Below are positions 14,501-22,968 of a DNA stretch of 64,000 nt, piece after piece. Every line of letters begins with the position of its first letter. Position 1 is the stretch's first letter. The DNA is from Saprospiraceae bacterium. Lineage in GTDB: Bacteria > Bacteroidota > Bacteroidia > Chitinophagales > Saprospiraceae. The notes under the pieces are model-generated. The model was not told the DNA's origin and did no database searches. It was given only the letters and a program-made list of their open reading frames with translations. The DNA is taken from assembly GCA_016718505.1 (NCBI GenBank), contig JADKDE010000003.1:372001-436000 (forward strand), in the 5' to 3' direction. Position numbers and translations under genes: made by a program.

Positions 14501-16917
14501 TCACCTCCATTTGTAAGGTTCATGTCTGCATACACAGTATTAAGCGTGGCAACATCAAAATCCAATGATCCTGTATTACAAGTTGAGTTACTTCTGCCAA
14601 TAAGAAAAAATCCGTCAGGTTGAATAACAGCGTTAGCTGGCAATTGAAAAGCGAAATCACCATCAGATACAACTACACAACTAATGCTAGTTCCTGGTGT
14701 ACCCGCTAATTCAATACGTTCTCCATAATCATTCCCAGCAGTCGCCTCACATACTGCATTAAAGAGTATCTCATTAATTCTAACTGGCCCAGAAGGGGTT
14801 GGACAAACAGTCACTGTATTACTAGCAACAACAGTCGCGTTGCTGGCATATGGGCTGGTGGTTAAATCGGGCAACAGAACCCAGTCAATGGCCATCGGTG
14901 CCATGATGTTGGTTGAATTTAATCCTAGGCTGATATTGGTACCCGGGCAATACGTTCCTACGGCTGTGGTACATGAAGCGTCATAACCTTGGAAAGTGGT
15001 ACATGGGCCAGGAGGAGCTAAACAAGCAGCATCGATATTTATATCCAAAGGTACGTTGCAAGTAACCAGGCATGGAGCCATAAAACCGCCCATAGGACAA
15101 CTATTGGTTACTTGTACTTTCAATGGTGTAGCTAAAGAATTGGGTAAGTTGAAAATACCAGATGTATTTTGAGTGACACTAACGTTGTTTGCATAAAGCG
15201 TATATACTTTGCCGCATCCACCCGTAACATTGGCGGCGGTTGCAACATTCACAGCACCTGCCATTAAAGGAGGACAGACCAAATTGGTGGATGTTGCGGT
15301 AATAGGTGCCACAATATTTACCCTTACTTGGATATTTTCATAACACTCATTTTTAGAATAAATATTGGAATTATTGACTGAAGATCCACAACAATCATAG
15401 ATATAATCTTTCCACTGAAGTTTGAAAAGATTCGTGCCCACAGGAACAGCCGTAGCCGTATAGGTAAGAGTTGTAACTCCCGTTGTGGTGTTGGCATTAT
15501 ATGTCCAAGGCTGGATGCCAGCAACATTAGGATCGTCTAAGAATGAACCCAATTTGTCAACATTGGTATGTCCAGCTTCACCCGTAGTGGTGATATTACC
15601 CGCACCAGATACCTGTTGGTAATTATATATTCTATATTCAAAAGTCACGTCACCTGGCTCACAAGCATAAAGATCAATTATGCCATTGCAAGAATTAGAT
15701 ACTTCCATCAGCGGAGATCCACAAATACTTACAAATAGATCCCACGTATCCGCATCATTGGGCAGTGCTGGAGTTGGGTGATCTGAAATTCCCCATTCAG
15801 TAGCAGCTGCTATAGGATCGCAACCACTCGGTATGTGCGCTGGAATGGAAAAAGCGGAACAATCTGGGTCATCCGCATGAGAAGGGTGTGCGGTATCTCC
15901 TGAAGGTACACTTTGATCCCCTGTGGTCCCCAAAAGTCTAACATGCGTTGAGTTACATCCTGTCAAAGACAATCCAAGGTAAACCCATCTAGGGTCTTGA
16001 ATTCCAGGCATTGTATAACATTGCATATTGGCGTTGCAATCACCTGGAGGCATGAAAGATACTCCTCCAACAAGTGCTGTGCCATTAGCTGTGGGCATGG
16101 AATTGACTCCTGTAGCGTCAACACCATCAGCTCTTCTACCTAAATGTGATCCAATATAATCATTTATAATACCATTTTCATCGTTGTCACCTAATGTATA
16201 GCTTAAATCACTTTGAACCGATATGTGATCCGCAGCTCCGCCACAAGTTCCATCTGCACCTCCATATACTGTAGTCACACCATCAGCTGCTAGGTGAGCG
16301 GCATCGCCTCCCCAAAAGACAGCATCTTGAACTATACCACCTGGCTGAAACAAAATAACTTGATCACCATCCGTACTCGTACCGCAAAAACCGTTATCTA
16401 AAGTAAATCCATAATTGGTTAGTAATGATGCACTCACATAATTTGCATTGGCTGGATCGCAAACATCAAAGTCCAAAACTAAACCTGGAAAGTCACAATA
16501 TTGGCAGGTTAGACCAGAACCGTTGGCAGCCAATTCAGTAGAACTGGCATCAGGTGATGATCCACAACCTATCACGAACACGCCATCCGCTGGAATAGTA
16601 GTCCCAGCAGGTAGAACAACCGCCCACTCTCCATTGGTTACCACCATACAGCCTATATCAGTCCCAGCAGGACCAGCTAATTCAACGATGGCATCATTTC
16701 GACTGTCTATATTACCCCCGTCACCTGACAATTCATTGATGACAACACCTTGATATGGGCCAACACAACTTGCAGTAATGGTGGAATTGGGGCAAATTGG
16801 AGCTGAAGCTAATACAATTCCAGTTTGAAAAATCAAACTAAAGAAGAGTAGTAAGCAACAGGAAAAATAATTCACAATTCGCAAATGAAGGGACGATGCG
16901 GTAGAAAATTTGTTCAT
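7204..16917 (-). CDS. Giant repeat-rich surface adhesin, N-terminal part
   Basis: The ATG at 16917 is preferred over an in-frame codon at 16956 because it starts a good signal peptide (MNKFSTASSLHLRIVNYFSC, then a hydrophobic run ending near VLAS). Two lamin-tail-like segments follow (VVINELSG and VRINEILFNAV, each with an ELAG..G motif), then Cys-rich and Ig-like modules. Eight 87-residue HYR-like repeats lie at about 12505-10410. Below 10 kb come PKD/SprB-like modules, including an embedded domain with SGSGSTLVAGVGASLGAG. True coding ends at the deletion near 7244, after which the frame reads out to a stop at 7204. Including the part to the left, more than 5600 residues are in the window. 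Secretion by T9SS and a role in adhesion or gliding are inferences from family resemblance. Base composition is like the neighbours apart from the repeats. Confidence 0.85.
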   Translation of the reverse strand: MNKFSTASSLHLRIVNYFSCCLLLFFSLIFQTGIVLASAPICPNSTITASCVGPYQGVVINELSGDGGNIDSRNDAIVELAGPAGTDIGCMVVTNGEWAVVLPAGTTIPADGVFVIGCGSSPDASSTELAANGSGLTCQYCDFPGLVLDFDVCDPANANYVSASLLTNYGFTLDNGFCGTSTDGDQVILFQPGGIVQDAVFWGGDAAHLAADGVTTVYGGADGTCGGAADHISVQSDLSYTLGDNDENGIINDYIGSHLGRRADGVDATGVNSMPTANGTALVGGVSFMPPGDCNANMQCYTMPGIQDPRWVYLGLSLTGCNSTHVRLLGTTGDQSVPSGDTAHPSHADDPDCSAFSIPAHIPSGCDPIAAATEWGISDHPTPALPNDADTWDLFVSICGSPLMEVSNSCNGIIDLYACEPGDVTFEYRIYNYQQVSGAGNITTTGEAGHTNVDKLGSFLDDPNVAGIQPWTYNANTTTGVTTLTYTATAVPVGTNLFKLQWKDYIYDCCGSSVNNSNIYSKNECYENIQVRVNIVAPITATSTNLVCPPLMAGAVNVATAANVTGGCGKVYTLYANNVSVTQNTSGIFNLPNSLATPLKVQVTNSCPMGGFMAPCLVTCNVPLDINIDAACLAPPGPCTTFQGYDASCTTAVGTYCPGTNISLGLNSTNIMAPMAIDWVLLPDLTTSPYASNATVVASNTVTVCPTPSGPVRINEILFNAVCEATAGNDYGERIELAGTPGTSISCVVVSDGDFAFQLPANAVIQPDGFFLIGRSNSTCNTGSLDFDVATLNTVYADMNLTNGGEFIGIFASTTGFPLISGVIWSQNATVNPTLANTPNGQNVSILTQPGCPVPSTNISILDPLPGTNPSYTGGIYTSGQGSWFHANSLNPSDGQSIEKAGCDDIANLWQVTDNELGPVGPTQNQTGGLTNGLTTISCNIYTIPAGCDQTLNIAPRISPAYASTADCSGNITPTLPTRTYFTPSCPDVTLTGTQVACASDPTPNLSIAFTNAPAGRNFTINYTIDGNTTTTTGTVPATNPFTFPATVSGLYELIAISFAPGSPTICQATVQGTAEVIINPAVAATLTASTPITGCNSTSTADDGSVTFTFEGPGPYLVTYTVDGVEYEFSTNSNPSVLTTDIPGTYALVSVINVDSGCEGTVAADNVTVAAPAGNPTVAATTREICNDGSAPSSVDLSAIVAADVSASPSTGTFQWFNVDPTLLSNAVRNTLALSGASLTAAAPTTSTEYYFVYKLANECETIGSLTINLVSCCPTIDTPLGNQTICAGATASTLAVGTNVTAASEILFKYFTAQQTEASIIYGSGTTLTGGVNITNGTATYTPLSSDFNNTTTSPITYYVYAVLNPTPADLTACSPYAEITVLVNPIPTLTCPSQFNAACNASLQAGANTSVDFNALPGALSNATSYSFSDLTSTDAATCLETTVRTYVVTLVDCTASCNQTLTRTVDITAPSATCPPAPVVSACNGAWPAAYATAADFTLAGGTLTDACSTIAMSSSDVTVAGGCDETLTRTYLFTDACNNTVTCDQIITRKVDLTAPTAVCPPAPVVSACNGAWPAAYATAADFTLAGGTLTDACSTIAMSSSDVTAASGCNETLTRTYLFTDACNNTVSCDQIITRKVDLTAPTAVCPTAPVVSACNGAWPVAYATAADFTLAGGTLTDACSTIAMSSSDVTAASGCNETLTRTYLFTDACNNTVTCDQIIVRKVDITAPSATCPPAPVVSACNGAWPAAYAAAADFTIAGGTLTDACSTIAMSSSDVTVAGGCDETLTRTYLFTDACNNTVTCDQIIVRKVDITAPSATCPPAPVVSACNGAWPAAYAAAADFTLAGGTLTDACSTIAMSSSDVTVAGGCDETLTRTYLFTDACNNTVTCDQIIVRKVDITAPSATCPAAPVVSACNGAWPAAYAAAADFTLAGGTLTDACSTIAMSSSDVTAASGCNETLTRTYLFTDACNNTVTCDQIIVRKVDLTAPTAVCPTAPVVSACNGAWPAAYATADDFTLAGGTLTDACSTIAMSSSDVTVAGGCDETLTRTYLFTDACNNTVTCDQIITRKVDLTAPTASCPAALDLTICDEAWPTAFTTVDDFTLAGGTLTDACSTLAVSSSDVTIASGCNESLTRTYLFTDACNNTVTCTQLITRKVSVAIMLTCAADITVSGLASQADLDTDFASWLGTASMSGGCSPILSNNGVGLAPNICIGGSVDVTFTVSSAFMCDVTTSCVATYTYNSAALPIVMSGSTICFGQSGTAEAAGGTMWVWSTGANTSLITESPVATTTYTVTVTNSLGCTTVSNATIVINPLPTATALSSSVCTGTEGTLTASGGVSYIWSDGITTSANLVSSVAGSYSVTVTDINGCTATSSASITIFPEEAGPAIGSLTVCQGESTNITLSSPRCSNIGNPVTIAYGFENTVTLLPVISGSGSTLVAGVGASLGAGASGPTFPSGSPSPAMSGASWNTSVVDPTAYFQFCTDLAPDGCELNLTSLTFVNQRSGTGPPLFDIRVSTTGPLGIFNELLTGQSTSTTIVAPAYTTAFNINTTSSICFRLYGYGGNVSATSGTWRVDNVTFTGQAYQELPVLCNVYDVDPSSNPGAIPVATDVTVYDPATTVATSPDVFWVKCEDINGCLSQATAVSVTVNALPDITIAGNLSVCTGLTTDLTANGGASYTWSTGATTDLVSVSEGTYTVSVTNAEGCISAKEVTVVLYPAVTAVITGNLTICDGTSTVLTASGGVSSTWSTSETTADITVTTAGLYEVIVTSADGCTSITGVTVVVNPLPTALATNATVCPGATGDLIASGGVSYLWSDASTSATLTTSTVGVYTVTVTDINGCTSSTTAELVNFPGAVALATNATVCPGASGDLIASGGVSYLWSDASTSATLTTSTVAVYTVTVTDINGCTSSTTAELINFPGAVALATNATVCPGVSGDLVASGGVSYQWSDASTSATLTTSTVAVYMVTVTDINGCTSSTTAELVNFPGAVASATSSTVCTGFDGTMTASGGVSYAWSNGPITDINITNVAGTYEVTVTDLNGCISTTTATLTINNSAPAAVSNVTVCTGLDGTLLASGGISYIWSDGITTSANFVSSVAGSYTVTVTDINGCTGVSTAEIVNYPLAVALATNATVCPGVSGDLVASGGVSYLWSDASTSATLTTSTAGVYTVTVTDINGCISSTTAELTNFPGAVALAANATVCPGVSGLGSKWRSFVLME
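8517..9840 (-). repeat. Copy 1 of a 1.3-kb intragenic duplication
   Basis: Partner of the block at 4640-5960, with a constant 3877-nt offset. Adding the two bases lost near 7244 gives 3879 nt, exactly 1293 codons, so the duplication is in frame only if the deletion is repaired. Confidence 0.85.
10410..12505 (-). repeat. Eight tandem 261-bp (87-residue) HYR-like repeats
   Basis: Seven units are near-identical in protein (CPPAPVVSACNGAWPAAYA, then DFTLAGGTLTDACST, then RTYLFTDACNNTVTCDQII). The last one, at about 10410-10680, is diverged (CPAALDLTICDEAWP). The period was measured from a landmark at 10979 that recurs at 11501, two units away. Each unit has conserved cysteines suited to disulfides, as in extracellular HYR/Ig-like modules. 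Confidence 0.92.
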
Positions 16918-16994
16918 AAGATATAAAACTAAACGAATAAATGGCAATATCGCCAATTATGACATTGATTTCAAATTATAACTTTTCGTAGTTT

Positions 16995-17038
16995 TCCTAT
17001 CTTATAGGATAGACCTTTCGGTATATACTGCAAAATTA
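16995..17038 (-). promoter_or_regulatory. Possible adhesin promoter and leader hairpin
   Basis: On the minus strand, TAATTTTG (complement of 17031-17038) matches the Bacteroidota -7 consensus TAnnTTTG. No TTTG is well placed at -33. Between it and the ATG at 16917 is a leader of about 110 nt containing a short inverted repeat (ctatc/gatag near 16995-17012). Confidence 0.4.
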
Positions 17039-17300
17039 TATTTTGTTTTTCAAAAACAGAAATTAAATGAGAGTTTTTTTTAACAATTTATTCACATTTT
17101 TAAAAAAAATATAAGAAAAAACCATAATAAAATATGGTAAAACAGAAAAAACAACATTTAATTGAGTACAAATTTTTATTTATTAACCCAAAAATTCAGT
17201 AAGCAAAATCCATATTTTATTTTACATGTAATATATATTATCTTAGTTTTATATGGGCGGTGAGAAGCTCAATCCTCTTGCAATTTGAAGTTGATTTTGA

Positions 17301-17410
17301 GCTCGTCAAGGATCGGAATGGCTTGGTCATGTAGCGCCCGAGTGCTACATGACGGAACAAAGTGAACCCATGGAGAGCCTGGTCCTCACGGAGTGAGGAG
17401 ACGACCTAAA
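17301..17410 (+). repeat. Structured intergenic element, copy A
   Basis: GC-rich block in otherwise A+T-rich DNA. It starts with cgtcaaggatcggaatgg, carries a perfect 10-bp stem (17326-17335 with 17344-17353, 8-nt loop), then a linker (ggaacaaagtgaaccc), a second stem (cctcac 17384-17389 with gtgagg 17393-17398), and ends gacgacctaaa. The same order occurs in copies B to F. It lies between divergent genes, 78 nt before the asnS start. Confidence 0.7.
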
Positions 17411-17447
17411 TGAAATACTAAGCATACGTAAAATGCTGTATTTTAAT

Positions 17448-17455
17448 TAACTTTG
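17448..17455 (+). promoter_or_regulatory. asnS -7 promoter element
   Basis: TAACTTTG is a full match to TAnnTTTG and lies 33 nt before the asnS ATG. No clear -33 TTTG was seen. Confidence 0.6.
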
Positions 17456-17487
17456 CGCACTGAATACAAAAAAGTAAATTAAATAAA

Positions 17488-18920
17488 ATGGCAAGGACAA
17501 AGATAAAAGAATTGTTATTAGGGGACTTTTTGGACAAAAAAGTAACAATAAAAGGATGGGTTAGGACATTCAGGAATAATCAGTTCATCGCATTGAATGA
17601 CGGATCCACAATAGAAAATATCCAAGTGGTGGTAGATTTTGAAAATACACAGCCTAGTCTTCTAAAAAGGTTGACGACGAGTGCTTGTATATCCGTTGAA
17701 GGGAAGATTACTGCCTCACAAGGTAAGGGCCAAAAAGTGGAGATGATCGCCGAAAAGCTAGAAATCTTGGGAGATAGCGATGCCGAGGCCTATCCCCTAC
17801 AGCCCAAAAACATTCTTTGGAGTTTTTGAGAGAAATAGCGCACTTAAGGTTTCGTACGAATACTTTTAGTGCTGTATTCAGGGTGAGGAATGCTTTGTCG
17901 TATGCCATCCATAAATTTTTTCAAGAGCGTGGGTTTGTATATATACATTCGCCAATCATAACTGGGAGTGATGCAGAGGGAGCTGGTGAGATGTTCAAGG
18001 TCACGACTTTGGATCCGAAGACGGTATCTTTGTTGGATACAGGAGGGGTGGATTATAGCGTTGATTTTTTTGAAAAAGAGACTCATTTGACGGTATCGGG
18101 GCAATTGGAGGCCGAATTGGCGGCATTGGCGTTAGGCGATGTCTATACCTTTGGACCGACATTTCGAGCTGAAAACTCCAACACATCTCGACATTTGGCC
18201 GAATTTTGGATGATAGAGCCAGAGTGTGCGTTCAATGACCTAGAAGACAATATGGATCTTGCAGAAAGTTTATTGAAATATTGTATCAAATATGCATTGG
18301 ACGAGTGTGCGGAAGATATCCAATTCTTGAATAGTAGGCTTGCGGAAGAAGAGAAATCAAAACCCCAATTGGAGCGAGCGGAAATGGGTTTACTTGAAAA
18401 GTTGCAATTTTGTTTGGATCATTCGTTTGAAAGATTGACTTATAGTGAGGCCATCGAAGTATTAAAAAATAGTACCCCCAACAAGAAGAAAAAATTCAAA
18501 TATTTGATAGAGGAATGGGGTGCTGATCTCCAGTCCGAACACGAGAGATATTTGGTAGAAAAGCATTTTAAGAAGCCCGTCATACTGACGGATTATCCGA
18601 AAGAAATCAAGGCATTTTATATGCGACAGAACGACGACGGGAAGACGGTGAGGGCGATGGATATCTTATTTCCAGGTATTGGGGAGATTGTAGGGGGGTC
18701 ACAAAGAGAAGAAAGGTTGGAAAAACTCATAGAGCGGATGGAACAAATGAATGTGCCGGTTGAGGAATTGAGTTGGTATTTGGATACAAGGAGATTTGGC
18801 ACATGTCCGCATGCGGGCTTTGGTTTGGGCTTTGAGCGACTGGTACTATTCGTAACGGGAATGACCAATATTAGAGATGTAATTCCATTTCCGAGGACCC
18901 CTGGAAATGCCGAATTTTAA
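17488..18920 (+). CDS. asnS: Asparaginyl-tRNA synthetase (one-base frameshift)
   Basis: Class II aminoacyl-tRNA synthetase that charges tRNA-Asn in the cytoplasm. The N-terminal OB-fold anticodon-binding domain is at 17488-17810 (VTIKGWVRTFRNNQFIALND). The catalytic domain follows in another frame from about 17811 (motif 2 region TFRAENSNTSRHLAEFWMIE; motif 3 GFGLGFERLVLF near the end). The two frames join if one A is added to the A5 run at 17806-17810, giving AYPLQPKKHSLEFLREIAHL, which is what this family shows at that point. As written, the first frame stops at 17829. AsnRS is normally essential, so a base-calling error in the homopolymer is the simplest explanation. A -7 promoter element lies 33 nt upstream. 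Confidence 0.93.
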
Positions 18921-19137
18921 TTCTTGAATATTTTTTTAAAAAAAGTACAAAAACATGTGACTAAATGAAAGATTGTCGTCCAAAATCCTGTATATGCGAA
19001 ATTAATCGCTGATTACAATTTAGGTTTTCATTTGGTTTTTTGGGGTTATATAGAGGTACTGGTCTTCATTGATCAGTGCCTCTTTTTCATTTGAACAAAG
19101 CCTAATTGTTTTAAGTTATGCTTATAAAACAATAAAT

Positions 19138-19521
19138 ATGAAAAGTGTAGAAACCATCCTACTGAACAGTGGATTAACCACTCAAAGTATTACAAGAGGG
19201 CATTTGGTCACCAACGACATGCCTGCAGAAGAAGGAGGTAAAGATATGGGGATGAAGCCACTAGAACTGTTATTGGCTTCACTCGGGTCATGCATAGCGA
19301 TAACCTTAAAAATATATGCGAATCATAAAAATTGGGATTTAGGGGAAGTCAAAATAAATCTCGAATTGGACGAGGCGGGTCCTACACCAATCATCAACAA
19401 AAAAATTCAATTGGGCGACCACATAACCGAAGAACAAAAAAAGAGGATTTTAAATATCTCGGAAAAGTGCCACGTATCTAAAATACTTAGTAAAGGAATT
19501 GAGATAAACTTGGTAGATTAA
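19138..19521 (+). CDS. OsmC family protein
   Basis: About 127 residues from the ATG at 19138; the frame is open further upstream, but the family-like sequence starts at MKSVETILLNSG. OsmC/Ohr proteins reduce organic hydroperoxides with a pair of cysteines. Both are visible: one in LLLASLGSCIAITLK and one in ISEKCHVSKIL. The motif MKPLELLLASLGSC is typical of the YhfA/OsmC branch whose substrate is often unknown, so a specific peroxidase role is not claimed. Its stop codon overlaps by 3 nt the stop of the convergent lipoprotein gene. Confidence 0.85.
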   Translation: MKSVETILLNSGLTTQSITRGHLVTNDMPAEEGGKDMGMKPLELLLASLGSCIAITLKIYANHKNWDLGEVKINLELDEAGPTPIINKKIQLGDHITEEQKKRILNISEKCHVSKILSKGIEINLVD

Positions 19522-19910
19522 AACTCGCTCACGGGCATATACAAGGACTTATCGGAGGGCGGATCTGCTATAATGATGGCTTGGGTACCTTGAATACTAT
19601 CTCTCAAAATGGGGTCGAGTCCTCTAGCGTGTATCAAATACTCTCCAGGTCGCAGACCTGAAAAAGTAACTTTGGCCTCTGTGTTGGATATTAAAATCTG
19701 ATCAAATACGCCGTCATTTGTTCTATAAAATTGGAGGTCTGATTGGTTGGGTTGTCGCTTTTTTATCCAAATGGGCAAATTGGGCACTGGTACTTCGTGA
19801 TGGTGGACATAAACGGTCAAGGTTGCTTCAGAAGCCACTTGGCTCTTTTTGCAACTGATAAAAGAAGTACACAATAGGACTGTCAATATGGATATAATGT
19901 TTGCCTTCAT
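19518..19910 (-). CDS. Small predicted lipoprotein with a beta-sandwich-like domain
   Basis: 130 residues. The N terminus is a lipoprotein signal (MKANIISILTVLLCTSFISC, lipobox Cys followed by KKS). The body resembles carboxypeptidase-regulatory or prealbumin-like folds (ATLTVYVHHHEVPVPNLPIW, then KVTFSGLRPGEYLIHARG), a guess from the pattern G-L-x-P-G-x-Y. It ends 7 nt after the TPR gene's start in the same direction, so the two probably form an operon with the TPR gene first. Function is not known. Confidence 0.7.
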   Translation of the reverse strand: MKANIISILTVLLCTSFISCKKSQVASEATLTVYVHHHEVPVPNLPIWIKKRQPNQSDLQFYRTNDGVFDQILISNTEAKVTFSGLRPGEYLIHARGLDPILRDSIQGTQAIIIADPPSDKSLYMPVSEF

Positions 19911-19917
19911 AGAAATA

Positions 19918-21633
19918 TCAATCGAGATATTTTTTTGATTTTATCTTTTGGTCCAATTTGGTATTTTGCTTAAGCTTCCAAGCTTTGTTCCAAAACTTGA
20001 GCGCATCCTCTGGTCGATTGTTTTGGGCGAAAGCATCCCCAGTTTTTTCAAACCAAAAAGCACTGATAAAATCAGCATTATTGGTCAAATCTGAATATTG
20101 TTTTATAGCTGCGGGAAAGTTTTTGGTATAAAATAAAGCGAGTGCATGAATTAACTTGGCATCTTGGAGACCTTTGAACTTAGGGTTGCTGACATTTTTC
20201 AAAAATTCGTTGGCTAGACCAATGTCCTTTTTTTCAAGCATATCTTTAAGCGATGCAGCGAGCATGGTGAATGTACAATTTTTGTCAAGAACCTGAGATT
20301 CATTGATTGCCTCCCCTGCCTGTTCATTTTTTCCTAATTCTAAAAATATTAATGCCTGAACTCCTAGAAATTGTGCTTTTAAATCGGGCTTTTTGGAGGT
20401 CATAATCAAACCTTGATCTATGGTAGAAAGTGCCAGTTCTAGTCTGCCAATTTTGTATTGGGAGTAAGCGTTGAAAAAGTATAATGAAGCTTGGTTGGGA
20501 AAAGACTCTATGGCGAGATCAGATTCTTTATTGGCCTTTCCGAACAATTCATTTTCTATCAGGAGGACTAGGTAATTTTCCCATAGCGGATATATATTGG
20601 AATTCAACTGAATCGCTTTTTCGTAGGCAGCCATCGCTTTATTTTTTTGCTCTTGGTATAAATATATATCACCAGCAAAAGCGAAAGCTTTTCCTTCCTT
20701 AGGATGTGCAATTTCTAACTTCTCCGCGGCTTTACCCAAAGCATTGCCCAGGGTGGTGTCCTTAGTTTGAATGAATTTCTTCAATATCGGTACCAACTCA
20801 CTCATCTTAGCATCAATATTTACTTCAGCATTGGACAAAAGAAATGATATGGAATTAAGATATTGTGCTTCATTGTGTTCCTCCTTGTACTTGGAAGCGA
20901 GCGCTAAATTTGCCTTTGAATTATTGGGGTCCAAAGCGAGGATTTGCTCGTAGATTTTTTCGGCTTGGGAGGATTTTTTCATTTGGTCATAGCTAAAAGC
21001 TAAAAGTTCGAGATAATAGACATTTTGAGGTCTCCAAGCGTTGAGTTTTTCCAACTCAATTAAAGCTTTATCTTTATCACCTTTTGCTAAATAAATGTCA
21101 TGACGAGCACGGAAAATTTCGTCGTTAGGTCCATACAGTGATTCCAATTCAGACCATGATTTGAGGGCGGCATCATACTCACTTGCCAAACCACAGAATA
21201 TGGCTTTTTTCTTTCGATATCCTTTTTGGTCCTTGGAAATAGGGATAATTTTATCCATCAAACCACAGATCTCATCATAGCGCTTTTGTTTTTCAAGAAT
21301 ATCTAACAATTTGGCATAATAATGTTCATTTTGTGGTTCTGCCGCGACGGCTTGAAGGATCATTTTATAAGCATCTACTGAATTCCCGCTAGATTCTAAA
21401 TTCAGTGCTAATTCATAGAAAATGACGGCATTGTTCGGCTGCTTTTCGTTGAGTGTCTTTAGTAACTTTATGGCTTTGGGATAGTCCCCGATGATTCTCG
21501 CCTGGTACGCCTCGATAAAGATGGTCTGATCTTTTATTTCGGACTCAGGTATAATGGTTGCCTGCGAAAATACTTTAGTACAATCGAATAAAAACCATAA
21601 GAAAAAGGCCAAGACGTGTATAAATTTATTCAC
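19918..21633 (-). CDS. Secreted or periplasmic TPR-repeat protein
   Basis: 571 residues with an N-terminal signal (MNKFIHVLAFFLWFLFDC, cleavage likely after KVFSQ). The rest is a chain of tetratricopeptide repeats; typical helices include GDYPKAIKLLKTLNEKQPNN, KKSSQAEKIYEQILALDPNN and EQKNKAMAAYEKAIQLNSN. TPR proteins act as protein-protein scaffolds; no enzymatic domain is seen. It is divergent from the lhgO-like gene and probably co-transcribed with the small lipoprotein downstream. Partners cannot be deduced from sequence. Confidence 0.8.
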   Translation of the reverse strand: MNKFIHVLAFFLWFLFDCTKVFSQATIIPESEIKDQTIFIEAYQARIIGDYPKAIKLLKTLNEKQPNNAVIFYELALNLESSGNSVDAYKMILQAVAAEPQNEHYYAKLLDILEKQKRYDEICGLMDKIIPISKDQKGYRKKKAIFCGLASEYDAALKSWSELESLYGPNDEIFRARHDIYLAKGDKDKALIELEKLNAWRPQNVYYLELLAFSYDQMKKSSQAEKIYEQILALDPNNSKANLALASKYKEEHNEAQYLNSISFLLSNAEVNIDAKMSELVPILKKFIQTKDTTLGNALGKAAEKLEIAHPKEGKAFAFAGDIYLYQEQKNKAMAAYEKAIQLNSNIYPLWENYLVLLIENELFGKANKESDLAIESFPNQASLYFFNAYSQYKIGRLELALSTIDQGLIMTSKKPDLKAQFLGVQALIFLELGKNEQAGEAINESQVLDKNCTFTMLAASLKDMLEKKDIGLANEFLKNVSNPKFKGLQDAKLIHALALFYTKNFPAAIKQYSDLTNNADFISAFWFEKTGDAFAQNNRPEDALKFWNKAWKLKQNTKLDQKIKSKKYLD

Positions 21634-21722
21634 AAAAATAATTTAACTAAAAAATAATCCATAAGCTGCAAGTATTATTAGCAAAGTAATCAAATATAAA
21701 ACACGATACTAACTAAAAACGA

Positions 21723-21753
21723 TTGATTATGTTTAAAAATTTCATAACCTTTG
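21723..21753 (+). promoter_or_regulatory. Possible promoter for the lhgO-queG unit
   Basis: TTG at 21723-21725 is followed after 19 nt by taacctttg at 21745-21753, one base longer than the TAnnTTTG consensus. The ATG is 26 nt further on at 21779. Confidence 0.45.
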
Positions 21754-21778
21754 CAATATTAGAAAGAATACATGGAAA

Positions 21779-22962
21779 ATGAATACAAAAAGATACGATA
21801 TCATCATAGCAGGGGCTGGGATCGTCGGCTTGGCGTCTGCGATGAACCTTTTAAAAATAAAACCCAATCTAAAGATTGCTATTCTCGAAAAAGAAAATAA
21901 AATAGCGCTGCACCAAACTGGAAATAACAGTGGGGTAATCCATTCTGGCATTTACTATAAACCAGGGAGTCAAAAGGCAGTCAATTGCAAACTTGGATAC
22001 GATAAAATGCTTCAATTTGCCAGAGAAAATGACATTCCGTTTGATATTTGTGGTAAAATAATTGTTGCGACACAAACTAAAGAATTGGCGTCGTTGGAGA
22101 ATATTTACAACCGAGGGGTCGCAAACGGGTTAAATGGAATCAAGAAAATCAGTGCGGAAGAAACAAAGGAAATGGAACCATATGTTCAATCGATTGGTTC
22201 GGTTTGGGTGCCACAAGCTGGGATAATAGATTATAAGAAAGTTGCCGCCAAATATGCTGAAATCATGCAAGAACTTGGAGGTGAAATTAATTTGGGACAT
22301 AAAATAACAGGAGTAAAAGAATCTAACGAAGGGGTAGCGATAGAAACAGAAAATCAAACATTTTTTGCCAAAAAATTTATCAATGCATGTGGGCTCTATT
22401 CGGACAAAATAACAAAAATGTCAAATGGCGATGCCGATGTTCAGATCATCCCTTTTCGGGGTGAGTACTATGTATTGAATAAAAAGAAAGAATATTTGGT
22501 TAAAAATCTGATTTATCCAGTGCCAGACCCACAGTTCCCTTTTCTTGGGGTTCACTATACTAGAATGCTAATGCAGTATTGGCTTTTGCTAGAGAAGGAT
22601 ATAAGAAAACCGATATAAATTTTGGTGAATTTTGGGAAACCCTGAGATTTTCGGGTTTTAGGAAAATTGCACAAAAATACTGGAAAGAAGGCGCAGAAGA
22701 AATGTATAGATCGTGGTCTAAAAATGCATTTTGTAAAGCACTTCAAGCCTTAATCCCCGAAATTCAAATCGAAGATATCGAGCCTGGAAATGCAGGTATT
22801 AGAGCCCAAGCTTGTGATAGTAAGGGCAATCTGGTGGACGATTTTTTAATTTATGAATCCGATGCCATCGTGAATGTCTGCAATGCACCCAGTCCAGCAG
22901 CCACAGCATCTATCGCCATTGGAGAGCAAATAGCTGAGCGGACATTAAAAAATTGGGGTTAA
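21779..22962 (+). pseudogene. lhgO: L-2-hydroxyglutarate oxidase-like FAD enzyme, internally deleted
   Basis: FAD-dependent oxidoreductase of the DAO family that converts L-2-hydroxyglutarate to 2-oxoglutarate. The N terminus has the Rossmann motif IIIAGAGIVGLASAMNLL and HQTGNNSGVIHSGIYY. Frame 1 runs to VHYTRM at about 22566; frame 2 resumes with NAVLAFAREGYKKTD at about 22570 and continues to 22962. Family members have about eight residues plus a Pro (ending G-P-N-A-V) between these points, so about 25 nt are missing. That also accounts for the frame change. The lost stretch belongs to the substrate/FAD-binding region, so the product would be non-functional if the deletion is real. queG follows after 6 nt. 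Confidence 0.8.
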
Positions 22963-22968
22963 AATTAT

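Noticed and set aside
3397..16753. Many 60-120-codon plus-strand frames across the adhesin
   Set aside because: They repeat with the periods of the adhesin modules (204 and 261 nt) and are antisense shadows of repeats in the minus-strand gene.
17800..17829. Programmed frameshifting in asnS
   Set aside because: There is no slippery heptamer with a downstream pseudoknot that I can see, and AsnRS is not known to be recoded; a lost A in A5 is simpler.
18920..19137. Possible terminator behind asnS from the tttttttaaaaaaa stretch
   Set aside because: There is no G+C-containing stem, only an A/T palindrome, so it was not listed.
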